NCBI RefSeq assembly: GCF_947499295.1
Contig: NZ_CANMNP010000002.1
Span: 372,001-436,000, forward strand
Length of the DNA stretch: 64,000 nt
Direction: 5' to 3'
Origin: an uncultured Roseibium sp.
GTDB lineage: Bacteria > Pseudomonadota > Alphaproteobacteria > Rhizobiales > Stappiaceae
Of the stretch, positions 53,753-61,835 are shown piece after piece. Each line of letters starts with the position of its first letter. Position 1 is the stretch's first letter. The position numbers and the translations under genes are program-made. Under the pieces are notes generated by a model, which saw only the letters and a list, made by a program, of their open reading frames with translations, was not told the origin of the DNA and did no database searches.

Positions 53753-54418
53753 ATGAGTATCGTCAGCGAAGCTGCCGAGATCTTCAGTGCTGTTTTGTCA
53801 AACGATGCCTGGATGATCAGTGAAGCCCTGAAAACCGATGCAGCTTGGGTTGTCGGAGCCTTTGTTACCCTTATTGGCGGCGCCCTGATCGTGCTTGTCT
53901 ATCACTATGTGCCGTGGATCGAGCGGAGCCTCGAAGCCACAATCATGACGTCGACCTATCTCCTGATTGGCGCGATCATATTTGTTGAGGTCTTCCGGCG
54001 ATTTGTTTTGAACGTGCAGGCACCCTGGTCGACCACGCTTCCTCCTTTCCTGTTCCTGATCATGACGTGGATGGGCTGTGCCTATAATGTAAAGCTCCGG
54101 ACGCATTTGGCGTTTTCTGAATTTCGAATGGCTATGCCGCGTCCCGCACAATTTATGTGTCTTACCTTGGACGCCCTTTTATGGCTCGGCTTTTCCTGGG
54201 TTGTTGTTGTCACCTCCACACAGGTTGCGGCGAACTCTGCTGCAAATTTCCAAATCATGCTCGGCACCGACAACGTGCTGCAGTGGTGGTTCCTCATTTC
54301 CGTGCCGCTCGCATTCTTGCTGATTGCGGCCCGGGCAATGGAGAACTGGATGATTGACGTGAAAAACCTGATGACCGGAAAGCCGCTTACCGGCGCCGTC
54401 GCGATTGGCTCAGACTGA
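53753..54418 (+). CDS. iseL: TRAP transporter small membrane subunit (IseL-like)
   Basis: 221 residues from ATG 53753, with GGGAGGAG upstream. Four main membrane segments of the DctQ family (VGAFVTLIGGALIVLVYHYVP; STYLLIGAIIFVEVFRRFVL; LDALLWLGFSWVVVVTS; WWFLISVPLAFLLIAARAM). RTHLAFSEFRMAMPR is the conserved cytoplasmic loop. Works with the large subunit, driven by the Na+ gradient. Confidence 0.8.
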   Translation: MSIVSEAAEIFSAVLSNDAWMISEALKTDAAWVVGAFVTLIGGALIVLVYHYVPWIERSLEATIMTSTYLLIGAIIFVEVFRRFVLNVQAPWSTTLPPFLFLIMTWMGCAYNVKLRTHLAFSEFRMAMPRPAQFMCLTLDALLWLGFSWVVVVTSTQVAANSAANFQIMLGTDNVLQWWFLISVPLAFLLIAARAMENWMIDVKNLMTGKPLTGAVAIGSD

Positions 54419-54430
54419 GGAATTCAAGAC

Positions 54431-55792
54431 ATGACTGACGGTACCTGGACCACTCTCATCTCAATCGGCGTCACAGTCTTGTTCATGCTGGGCGTGCCTG
54501 TGTTTCTTGTCATCGGATACTGGGTGATCGGCATGAGCTTTGTGCTGGGCCTTCCCCTTATCAACACCGGTGCGGCGCTTGCCGACGTGTTCACGGACGG
54601 TTTTGCGCTTCTTGCCATGCCGCTCTTTATTCTGACAGGAGACCTGATCAACCGGTCGGGGATTGCCAAGCGGCTGTCCGACTTTGCTTATGCCTGCCTT
54701 GGCTGGCTGCGCGGTGGTCTTGCGATGGCCAGTCTTGGCGCTTGCGGATTGTTTGCCGCCATATCTGGCTCCAACTCCGCGACGACAGCAACGATCGGTT
54801 CGATGCTGCACCCGGAAATGGTCAAGGGTGGGTATGACGAGCGCTTTTCAGCGGCGACGGCCGCCGCCGGTGGTACGGTCGGGATTATCATCCCGCCGTC
54901 GATCATCTTCATTGTCTATGGTTTCCTGCTGAATCTGCCGATTTCCGAGTTGTTCCTCGCCGGAATTGTTCCTGGCGCGATGATGGTCGGCGCCATGATG
55001 CTGGTCGCATTTGTCATTTGCAGCAGAAATGCCTGGGGTCATCTCATTCAGCTGGATTTCATCCGGGTGTTCAAGACGGCAACCGGTGCCTGGCTGGGCT
55101 TCTTTGCCATCGGTCTCGTGCTCTGGGGCATTTACACCGGCAAGTTTTCACCGACGGAAGCTGCGGGCGTCACGGTCGGCTTCTGCGTTCTGGTCGGTTT
55201 CATCAGTTTGCCGCTGTTCAAGTTGCTGGGCTCACCTTCAGAAGAACGCAGCTACAAAGAACGAAACATCGCAGAATATCTTGTCGTCAAAGGCTTCGGC
55301 CCGCTCGAGCTGCCGCGCATTACGATGCGCTCAGCGCAGATTGCCGGCATTCTCGCACCGCTGATCGCCGTTTCAGTGGTGATGCAGCAAATTCTTTCCG
55401 TGCTCGGTGCACAGCAGATCATTGGCGATTTCGTGACGGGCATGGGAGGTTATTATGCCGTTCTGTTCACATCGATGATGATCGTTTTCGTCGCGGGAAT
55501 GGTGCTTGAAAGTCTTCCTGTGACGATCATCCTTGCACCCATCCTTGCGCCAGCGGCCCACTCGGTCGGTGTTGATCCTCTGCAATTCGGCGTCATCTTT
55601 CTCGTTGGAGCTTCAATAGGCTTCGTCACCCCGCCATACGGACTTAATCTCTATGTTGCGTCGGGCGTAACGGGCGTTCCCTATTTCCGACTTCTGAGGT
55701 ACACGGTGCCTTATCTGATCTCGCTTCTGGTGGTCTGGTTTATTGTCGCCATGGTCCCGACCCTCTCGACAATGCTGGTCCCAACCGGTTAA
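54431..55792 (+). CDS. iseM: TRAP transporter large membrane subunit (IseM-like)
   Basis: 453 residues, about twelve membrane segments, DctM family. FALLAMPLFILTGDLINRSG is the conserved N-terminal motif, GACGLFAAISGSNSATTATIG a Na+-site hairpin, and GGTVGIIIPPSIIFIVYGF the conserved PPS region. The second half repeats the pattern, with GASIGFVTPPYGLNLYVASG. It begins 12 bases after the small subunit. Confidence 0.85.
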   Translation: MTDGTWTTLISIGVTVLFMLGVPVFLVIGYWVIGMSFVLGLPLINTGAALADVFTDGFALLAMPLFILTGDLINRSGIAKRLSDFAYACLGWLRGGLAMASLGACGLFAAISGSNSATTATIGSMLHPEMVKGGYDERFSAATAAAGGTVGIIIPPSIIFIVYGFLLNLPISELFLAGIVPGAMMVGAMMLVAFVICSRNAWGHLIQLDFIRVFKTATGAWLGFFAIGLVLWGIYTGKFSPTEAAGVTVGFCVLVGFISLPLFKLLGSPSEERSYKERNIAEYLVVKGFGPLELPRITMRSAQIAGILAPLIAVSVVMQQILSVLGAQQIIGDFVTGMGGYYAVLFTSMMIVFVAGMVLESLPVTIILAPILAPAAHSVGVDPLQFGVIFLVGASIGFVTPPYGLNLYVASGVTGVPYFRLLRYTVPYLISLLVVWFIVAMVPTLSTMLVPTG

Positions 55793-55823
55793 AGCGGAGG
55801 CAGTACAGGGGGAAGGGGACTGC

Positions 55824-56597
55824 ATGGTGGACGAAAACGGCAGGGAAAATGCAATTCCAACCAATCTGCGTTTGCTGTTCGTTCTCGAAGAATTGGCCGA
55901 ATCAGGCGTTCCGGTCACCCCCACGGAACTGAATTCCAAGCTCGGTTTGCCAAAGCCGACTATCCACAGGCTGTTTACCACGCTGGAAAGCGAAGGTTTC
56001 ATCCAGCGGGAAATTGACGGAAGGGGTTACTCGCCCGGTCTTCGCTTGCGGAAGATGTCGGCTGGCATCCTGTCGTCGTTGCGCATTCGTACCGCGCGTC
56101 TGGCAATCCTGGCAAAGCTTGCAGAAGACATCGGCGAGACCTGCAACATTGCCATCCCTGACCGCGATGCAATGATTTATCTGGACCGCGTGGAAACCAA
56201 ATGGCCTTTGCGCATTCAGCTGCCGGTTGGCACAAGAGTGCCGTTTTACTGCACAGCAAGCGGCAAGATGTATCTGAGCAGTCTTGATCGCAGGCACCTC
56301 AGGAACTACTCGGCCTCGACGAAACTGGACGCCATGACTGCGACGACGATCACGGCCCCCCAGGTTCTGATTGAAGAGGTTGCGAAAGTTCGGGAGCGCG
56401 GTTTTTCAACTGACAACGGCGAATTCATGGAGGGCATGATTGCCGTTGCGGTTCCAATCATCGAAGCCAATGGCCGATTGGTTTCGACCCTTTCTTTTCA
56501 CGCCCCGGAACAAAGACTGCCGCTCAATGATGCGATCAATCATGTCGACAAGCTGAAATCAGCCGCGGCTCAACTTTCCAGCCTTCTTGCAGGTTGA
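55824..56597 (+). CDS. iseR: IclR-family regulator (IseR-like)
   Basis: 257 residues from ATG 55824, with GGGGGAAGGGG upstream. Winged helix (LRLLFVLEELAESGVPVTPT, then LGLPKPTIHRLFTTLESEGF) followed by the IclR effector domain (CNIAIPDRDAMIYLDRVETK, RVPFYCTASGKMYLSSL, GFSTDNGEFMEGMIAVAVPI). Last gene of the transporter set; the isethionate locus of Cupriavidus also has an IclR-type IseR. Confidence 0.82.
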   Translation: MVDENGRENAIPTNLRLLFVLEELAESGVPVTPTELNSKLGLPKPTIHRLFTTLESEGFIQREIDGRGYSPGLRLRKMSAGILSSLRIRTARLAILAKLAEDIGETCNIAIPDRDAMIYLDRVETKWPLRIQLPVGTRVPFYCTASGKMYLSSLDRRHLRNYSASTKLDAMTATTITAPQVLIEEVAKVRERGFSTDNGEFMEGMIAVAVPIIEANGRLVSTLSFHAPEQRLPLNDAINHVDKLKSAAAQLSSLLAG

Positions 56598-56687
56598 AAT
56601 TCATTTCTCAGTCTTTTGAATTCAACGTCGGATCCGTTTTTGGTGTCAAAATTGAAGTATCCTGCCTTGCAACGAAGCTGCATTGGA

Positions 56688-57314
56688 TCAGGTCAATCGG
56701 AACTCGATGGCTTCAAAATCTGAAATCAGTGGGCATGCAGGTTTTGTATTGGTGGGACTTGCACAGCCGATGGCAATCACATCACTTCCAGCGTTCATCC
56801 CTGCCTGAATTCCCGCCGGAGCGTCTTCAAAGACAAGGCACTGGTCGGTGGTCGTACTGAGCTTTTTGGCAGCCAGATGATATCCGGAAGGATCCGGCTT
56901 TCCGTGTTCGATGTCTTCAGCAGTCACGAGCACTTCAGGTATAGGCAAACCAGCAGCCGATAACCTTTTGATAGCGAGGTCGCGACCCGCAGACGTCACA
57001 ATGGCCCAACGTTTGGGCGGCAAACGGCTCAAAAGCTCGACTGCGCCCGGAACAGGGATGATGCCACGCACATCGGCAGTTTCCGCCGACTCAATTTTTG
57101 CAGCTTCCGCCTCACAATCGGTGCCGGCATTCGCGAAGTCCTTTAGAGTGTCGATTGTCCTTCGACCATGTGAAACTGCGAGCAAGGCATCAGGATCAAC
57201 TTGATTTGCAACGGCCCATTCCGTTAGGATCCGTTCGATTACGACACGCGAATCCAGCAACGTTCCATCCATATCGAACAGGACAGCTGAATAGGCTCGA
57301 TCTAGCTTCATCAT
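56688..57314 (-). CDS. HAD-family sugar-phosphatase-like hydrolase
   Basis: 208 residues from ATG 57314. HAD motifs: I AVLFDMDGTLLDS (nucleophile Asp and acid Asp), II IVTSAG, III the Lys of EHGKPDPSGY, and IV VFEDAPAGIQAG. The small helical cap (about residues 20-85) and GKPDP.GY fit the beta-phosphoglucomutase/glycerol- or sugar-phosphatase branch. Converges with the IclR gene. Substrate unassigned. Confidence 0.85.
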   Translation of the reverse strand: MMKLDRAYSAVLFDMDGTLLDSRVVIERILTEWAVANQVDPDALLAVSHGRRTIDTLKDFANAGTDCEAEAAKIESAETADVRGIIPVPGAVELLSRLPPKRWAIVTSAGRDLAIKRLSAAGLPIPEVLVTAEDIEHGKPDPSGYHLAAKKLSTTTDQCLVFEDAPAGIQAGMNAGSDVIAIGCASPTNTKPACPLISDFEAIEFRLT

Positions 57315-57682
57315 TTTTGACGTTTGGTCCTTCTGCAATCATTTTCGAGTTTTCGCTTGAACAACTGCGCGGCATGAAATCTTGTGCTGACGCTAACACA
57401 TGTTCTGTCCCGGGGAGCCTTGAAAGTGAGACGCTTCCTGCCGGACATCGAATGGATCCCGATAGCAGCTGTGTCGCCAGGTAAAGCGAGGCGCGCGCCT
57501 TAGGTGAGATGGCAATCAGACATTGCTTGAGTTGAAAAACCTAATTCGCTGCTGTCGATTGTGGGATGGACGTCTCTTCAAAGAAAACGCCTTTGACGCT
57601 CGTCAAAGAAAGACGGACGGGTCTGAGTTAGCTTTTCTGGATCTTGAAAAACCAAGCAACAACTCATTCCGGAATCAAGTCC
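57315..57682. other. 368-base region between HAD gene and moeA
   Basis: No convincing gene. Contains a GC-rich self-complementary stretch (57489-57500) and a near-perfect palindrome at 57592-57607. Presumably the divergent promoters of the HAD gene and moeA. Confidence 0.6.
57592..57607. promoter_or_regulatory. Palindrome upstream of moeA
   Basis: TTTGACG and CGTCAAA separated by CT, 75 bases before the moeA start. Perfect 7-bp arms suggest a dimeric regulator site; it does not resemble a ModE box or an FNR box. Confidence 0.45.
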
Positions 57683-58942
57683 ATGGAAAGCAAAGCCAAG
57701 TTCGATTGTTGTGACAATAGCCAGGAAAACCGCCTTTCGAGCGTTAATGATACCGTGTCACGGGCTGTCAGCCTTTGCAGCAAAATCACAGAATTTGAAG
57801 ATGTGCCTTTGCCAGGCGCCGCCGGAAGGGTCAACTTTGGCGAAACGGTTTCGCTTTTCTCCCTGCCAATTCATGATCACTCAGCCGTTGACGGATATGC
57901 GCTGGGCGGAAGTGGGAAAAAAGCGCTCAAGATTGTCGGACGAATGATTGCCGGAGATTGCCCGAAAGGCCGAATTGCGACGGACGAAGCCGTCCGCATC
58001 ATGACCGGCGCTCCAACGCCAAATGGAACCAGGTCCGTTGTCATGCAGGAACACGCGACCGTTTCGGATGGCTGCGTTGTGCCGAATTTCGACGTCCCGG
58101 AAGGCGACAACATTCGCCGTGCTGGCGAAGACGTTCAAGTCAACCAATCCCTTGTCCGCAGCGGCACGCGCCTTGATGCGCGCCACACTGCGCTGATGAC
58201 TGCCAGCGGCTATCAGACAGCATGTGTTGTCAGGAAAATTCGGGTGGCTGTGCTGTCGACCGGCAATGAGCTGCGCGATACCGGTGTAGGAATGGGGCCT
58301 GGCCATATCTTCGACACCAACCGGCCGATGCTGCGCACGCTTCTCAATTCGAATGCCGTGGAGACGACTGATCTGGGGATCATCAAGGATGATCTCGGCG
58401 CGATCTCGGAGACGCTGCGGGAAGCTGCAGGGGATCACGATCTCATCATTACATCAGGCGGCGTCTCGGTCGGCGAGGAAGATCATTTGAAGGCTGCCGT
58501 AGTTGCCGCAGGTGGCAGCATAGAAGGCTGGCGCATGGCAATTAAGCCCGGCAAGCCGATCGCGCTTGGAAAGATCGGCAAGGCGGTATACCTCGGGTTG
58601 CCGGGAAATCCGCTTGCCTGTTTTGTTGATTTTCTGCTGGTCGGCAGGCCGGTTCTTGAAGCGCTTGCCGGTGCCGTGCAGCGCGCGCCGTTGGTCCTGA
58701 ACGCCAGAGCTGCCTTTGGCTGGCAACGAAGACCGGGACGGCAGGAATTCTTTCCCTGCAACATCGTCGGCACGTCACAAGAAGGTTTTCCGCTTCTTGA
58801 GAAGACGGGCAGAGCCGGCTCCGCTCGTCTCATGCCTCTCATTGAGGCAGACGGTTTGGGTGCGGTTACTGCAGGCTGTTCAAGCATAGAACCGGGATCT
58901 GAGCTGAAGTTTTATCCGTTCAGAGCAGATATGGGACTTTAG
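57683..58942 (+). CDS. moeA: Molybdopterin molybdenumtransferase MoeA
   Basis: 419 residues from ATG 57683. Inserts molybdenum into molybdopterin-AMP to finish the cofactor. HDHSAVDGYALGG is the MoeA domain III/I active-site signature. GAPTPNGTRSVVMQEHA is in domain II, VLSTGNELRDTG and DTNRPMLRTLLNS in the MoaB-like domain, TSGGVSVGEEDHLKAAV is the molybdopterin-binding loop, and LGLPGNPLACFVDF follows. The gene stands alone, close to the molybdoenzyme operon at the window end, and may support that enzyme. Confidence 0.9.
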   Translation: MESKAKFDCCDNSQENRLSSVNDTVSRAVSLCSKITEFEDVPLPGAAGRVNFGETVSLFSLPIHDHSAVDGYALGGSGKKALKIVGRMIAGDCPKGRIATDEAVRIMTGAPTPNGTRSVVMQEHATVSDGCVVPNFDVPEGDNIRRAGEDVQVNQSLVRSGTRLDARHTALMTASGYQTACVVRKIRVAVLSTGNELRDTGVGMGPGHIFDTNRPMLRTLLNSNAVETTDLGIIKDDLGAISETLREAAGDHDLIITSGGVSVGEEDHLKAAVVAAGGSIEGWRMAIKPGKPIALGKIGKAVYLGLPGNPLACFVDFLLVGRPVLEALAGAVQRAPLVLNARAAFGWQRRPGRQEFFPCNIVGTSQEGFPLLEKTGRAGSARLMPLIEADGLGAVTAGCSSIEPGSELKFYPFRADMGL

Positions 58943-59060
58943 GAAGAACGCAGCCGGTCCTTGAGAAGCCTCAGGACTGGCTGTTTTTTGATACTGCTCT
59001 TGGCAAACGCGCAGCTTTGCTGCTGATCTGGAAGCCACAAGAAAACGCGAAAGAAGCGGT

Positions 59061-59558
59061 TTAACGCGGGAATTTTGCGTCCAGCTTTGCCAGCAGTTCC
59101 TGGAGCTTTTCATCGTGGCGGCCGGAGAGTTTCCTGGTCCAGCTTTCCGGTGGATTTTTCCAGGCGTCGGGTTCTCCGACAGCCAGCAGCATGACCATCC
59201 CATACCGGCCATGAACCTTGCAGGTCAGGACATAAAGTCCCGGCACGTCCATTGTCAGGGTTTCGGATGCGGTGTTGGCCACCGAGATCTTTTCAACACC
59301 GTCTGGTATCAGTCCCTTGACGCTGACCACCGTGTGCTGACCCCTGGAATTGTTGAAGGTGACCCGTTCACCTGTTTTCAGGGCAACGAAATTCGGCTCA
59401 AACCGAAACATGTCCAACACCCGGTCAGCCAACGGGTCGCTGATTTGATCGATCTTCGCGCTGGAAGATGTGCCATCAGCAAAGATTGGCGATGTCGCAA
59501 GAAGTATGGCGGCCATGACGGAAGCCACCGCAGCATATTTGAAAAATGCGCTTGGCAT
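59061..59558 (-). CDS. Pseudoazurin-like cupredoxin, exported
   Basis: 165 residues from ATG 59558, chosen because a signal peptide follows (FFKYAAVASVMAAILLATSP, cleavage near FADG). The mature domain is a blue-copper fold: GQHTVVSV carries the first His ligand, and LTCKVHGRYGMVMLL carries Cys, His (+3) and Met (+8), the C-x2-H-x4-M spacing of pseudoazurin. A 40-residue basic tail (SWTRKLSGRHDEKLQELLAK) is extra. Probably a periplasmic electron carrier. It follows the Crp/Fnr gene on the same strand and lies near the redox operon at 60750-64000. Confidence 0.82.
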   Translation of the reverse strand: MPSAFFKYAAVASVMAAILLATSPIFADGTSSSAKIDQISDPLADRVLDMFRFEPNFVALKTGERVTFNNSRGQHTVVSVKGLIPDGVEKISVANTASETLTMDVPGLYVLTCKVHGRYGMVMLLAVGEPDAWKNPPESWTRKLSGRHDEKLQELLAKLDAKFPR

Positions 59559-59567
59559 GGGTTCACT

Positions 59568-59581
59568 CCAGGTTGACCTGG
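59568..59581. promoter_or_regulatory. Palindrome next to the cupredoxin ribosome site
   Basis: CCAGGT-TG-ACCTGG, 10 bases upstream of the cupredoxin ATG and overlapping its GGAGTG ribosome site. A possible operator or translation-blocking hairpin. Confidence 0.35.
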
Positions 59582-59688
59582 CTACCGGTCCGAAAGTGGC
59601 GTTTACGACACCTGTTGACCGCGATGGCTCGGCAGTTTGAAATTTGGGAACGAAAGGCAGCCCAATTGGGTGCCATGAGTGAGCGACA

Positions 59689-60468
59689 CTAGGCGCCGCG
59701 TTTTCTGGGACGCCCCCCATTGGCAATCAGACGCAATCGGCGAACGTCCTCGATGGTTACCAGCTCGGCCTCGGGAAGGCTGATAACCCCTTCATTTGTC
59801 AGCGTCGTAAAACCTCTGCTGACGGTTTCAGGCTGAAGTCCGAGATAATCGGCGATGTCGCGGCGCCCGAATGGAATTGTGATCGAATTGAACTGATGTC
59901 CACTTCGCGGCAGCATCCGGCTTTTGAGCTCAAAAATGAATGCAGCAATGCGTTCGATAGGCGTCTTCTTGGCAAGATCATTGCTGTGATCGAGCAAGCG
60001 GAAAAGAAAATTGTTTGTCTGATCGATAAAGTGGTCTCTGGCTGTATCGGACCGACTGAGAAGTTTCTCGAAAATCGGGTATTCCATCAACTGGACCGCG
60101 CTGGGCGTAAGCGCTGTTATCGAGCCGTCGAACTGACGTTGCAGTGTCGCAAGATTGATGTAGTCGCCCGGCAGGAACAGACCGGTGATCGTTCTTCTGC
60201 CATCGCTGAGGTGGGCAACGATCCCGACCGCACCGGTCAGGATGCCGATAACAGGTGAATTTGGAAGTGTCTCGGGGTCTATTTCCTGTCCGGTCGCAAG
60301 CGCATATCTATGCGCACCCTTCGGGAGATCTATTCCAAAGGTCGTGCGAAGAGCGGCGCAAATACAGTTTTGAGAATGAAAACCGCAGCTGTGTTCCAGA
60401 CTGCACAGATTGCCGGCATCTTGATCTTCAGTATAGCTCTCCGCCGATAGTCCGTTCATTGGTCTCAT
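59689..60468 (-). CDS. Crp/Fnr-family regulator with N-terminal cysteine cluster
   Basis: 259 residues. Residues 22-37 hold all four cysteines of the protein (C22, C28, C35, C37), within CSLEHSCGFHSQNCICAA. This suggests an Fe-S or other redox sensor, but the spacing differs from E. coli FNR (C20, C23, C29, C122) and there is no later Cys. A cyclic-nucleotide-like sensor domain follows (IGILTGAVGIVAHLSDGRRT, LFLPGDYINL), then a winged helix with IPFGRRDIADYLGLQPETVS, RGFTTL and a basic tail RPRKRGA. The E..SR recognition residues predict an FNR-type box. It is divergent from the di-haem peroxidase/molybdoenzyme operon, with two such boxes between them, so it is the probable regulator. Confidence 0.85.
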   Translation of the reverse strand: MRPMNGLSAESYTEDQDAGNLCSLEHSCGFHSQNCICAALRTTFGIDLPKGAHRYALATGQEIDPETLPNSPVIGILTGAVGIVAHLSDGRRTITGLFLPGDYINLATLQRQFDGSITALTPSAVQLMEYPIFEKLLSRSDTARDHFIDQTNNFLFRLLDHSNDLAKKTPIERIAAFIFELKSRMLPRSGHQFNSITIPFGRRDIADYLGLQPETVSRGFTTLTNEGVISLPEAELVTIEDVRRLRLIANGGRPRKRGA

Positions 60469-60519
60469 ATCAGGCCCCTACTGTTGAGGGGACTATATGG
60501 TCTGTCTCCGAATACATAA

Positions 60520-60533
60520 TTGAGCAATATCAA
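60520..60533. promoter_or_regulatory. FNR-type box, regulator-proximal
   Basis: TTGAGCAATATCAA matches TTGAT-N4-ATCAA with one mismatch. Its centre is 58 bases upstream of the Crp/Fnr gene start, so autoregulation is possible. Confidence 0.65.
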
Positions 60534-60628
60534 TCGTCACAAATGTTTGATAATTATATAATTTCGAATGTTTGAATGTTCGGTTTTACTTCAAATCTCT
60601 ACGTATGATTACTCAAAAAAACGGACGA

Positions 60629-60642
60629 TTGATTGCAATCAG
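60629..60642 (+). promoter_or_regulatory. FNR-type box of the redox operon
   Basis: TTGATTGCAATCAG matches the FNR/FixK consensus with one mismatch. A -10-like GAATAC at 60663-60668 lies at the right distance for class II activation, giving a start near 60677 and a leader of about 73 bases before the first peroxidase gene. Confidence 0.75.
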
Positions 60643-60749
60643 TGCTGATGATTTTCACAAGTGAATACTCGCCGTGAGGGGGGAGTTGAGCGGTCGCCGG
60701 ATTCAGTGGTGATCGCGTTCTAATACTCCTCTCCACTACGGAGGGTCCT

Positions 60750-61823
60750 ATGCGCCTAACTGCAAGTATTGCAGCTCTGCTATTAGCCACCACGGCTGCC
60801 TGGTCCGCAGATCAGGGTCCGGTTACGCCGATGGAGGTCAATCCCGAGCTGGCCGAACTCGGCAAGCGTCTTTTCTACGACACACGCCTGTCCGGCGACA
60901 CCAACCTTTCCTGTTCATCTTGCCATCAGCCGGATCTCGCCTTTTCGGACGGTGAGGCCCTTTCAACGGCCTATAGCGGGTCGGAAGGTTTTCGAAACAC
61001 GCCCACGCTTGCCAATGTCGGCCAGCGTGCGGCCTGGATGCATGATGGCCGCCTCGGCACGAACCTGAACGACGTTTCCCGTGAAATGATCACGGAAGAC
61101 TACATCATGAACATGGACATGCGGATGATGCAGGAGCGTCTGAAGCAGGATCCGGTCTATGTGGAAATGTTCAAGGCTGCCGGCAAGGGTGAACCTTCAA
61201 ACGGCGGTGCGCGCTCAGCGCTTCAGGAGTTCCTGAAGTCGATCGCCTCTTCAGGTTCTCCGTTCGATACCGGTGAAATGAGCGAAGCTGCGAAACGCGG
61301 CTACGTGAACTTCAAGGGCAAGGCCGGCTGCACGGCCTGTCATTCCGGTGACCGTTTCACCGACGACCAGCCGCACAATATCGGCGTTCCCGACAACCCG
61401 GACATCTGGTCCGACCCGCTGCGGCATCAGACATACGTTGCCTATGCGAAATTCATGGGTGTCGAAAACTACATGAACGTGCGCACGGATCTCGGAGCCT
61501 ACATCCGCGATCACAAGGAAAGTTCGAAACGAACATTCATGACGCCGACCTTACGCGAGCTGACTTACACCGCGCCGTACATGCACAATGGCACGCTGGC
61601 AACGCTGGAAGACGTGGTCGAATTCTACAACCAGGGTGGTGGTGATGACTTGAACAAGGATTCTCGTTTGAAGCCGCTTGAACTAACCCGCGGCGAAAAG
61701 GCTGACCTGGTTGAATTTCTGAAAGCGCTTTCCGGCGATAGCTACAACCAACCCGCCTATGTCTGGGAACAGGATGACTACGCATATGAAGTCGTTCCCG
61801 ACTGGAAAAACGCGACCAATTGA
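60750..61823 (+). CDS. idrP1: Di-haem cytochrome c peroxidase family protein (IdrP1-like)
   Basis: 357 residues with GGAGGG upstream. Signal peptide MRLTASIAALLLATTAAWSA. Two c-haem sites: CSSCH (Cys55-His59) and CTACH (Cys194-His198), the bacterial CcpA/MauG plan. LAELGKRLFYDTRLSGD and PTLRELTYTAPYMHNGTLAT are family signatures. Such enzymes reduce H2O2, or in iodate reducers are thought to remove peroxide or handle intermediate products. First of four genes with 11-12 base gaps and near-identical GGAGA-type ribosome sites. Numbering as P1 is by order only. Confidence 0.82.
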   Translation: MRLTASIAALLLATTAAWSADQGPVTPMEVNPELAELGKRLFYDTRLSGDTNLSCSSCHQPDLAFSDGEALSTAYSGSEGFRNTPTLANVGQRAAWMHDGRLGTNLNDVSREMITEDYIMNMDMRMMQERLKQDPVYVEMFKAAGKGEPSNGGARSALQEFLKSIASSGSPFDTGEMSEAAKRGYVNFKGKAGCTACHSGDRFTDDQPHNIGVPDNPDIWSDPLRHQTYVAYAKFMGVENYMNVRTDLGAYIRDHKESSKRTFMTPTLRELTYTAPYMHNGTLATLEDVVEFYNQGGGDDLNKDSRLKPLELTRGEKADLVEFLKALSGDSYNQPAYVWEQDDYAYEVVPDWKNATN

Positions 61824-61835
61824 GGAGACAGGATC

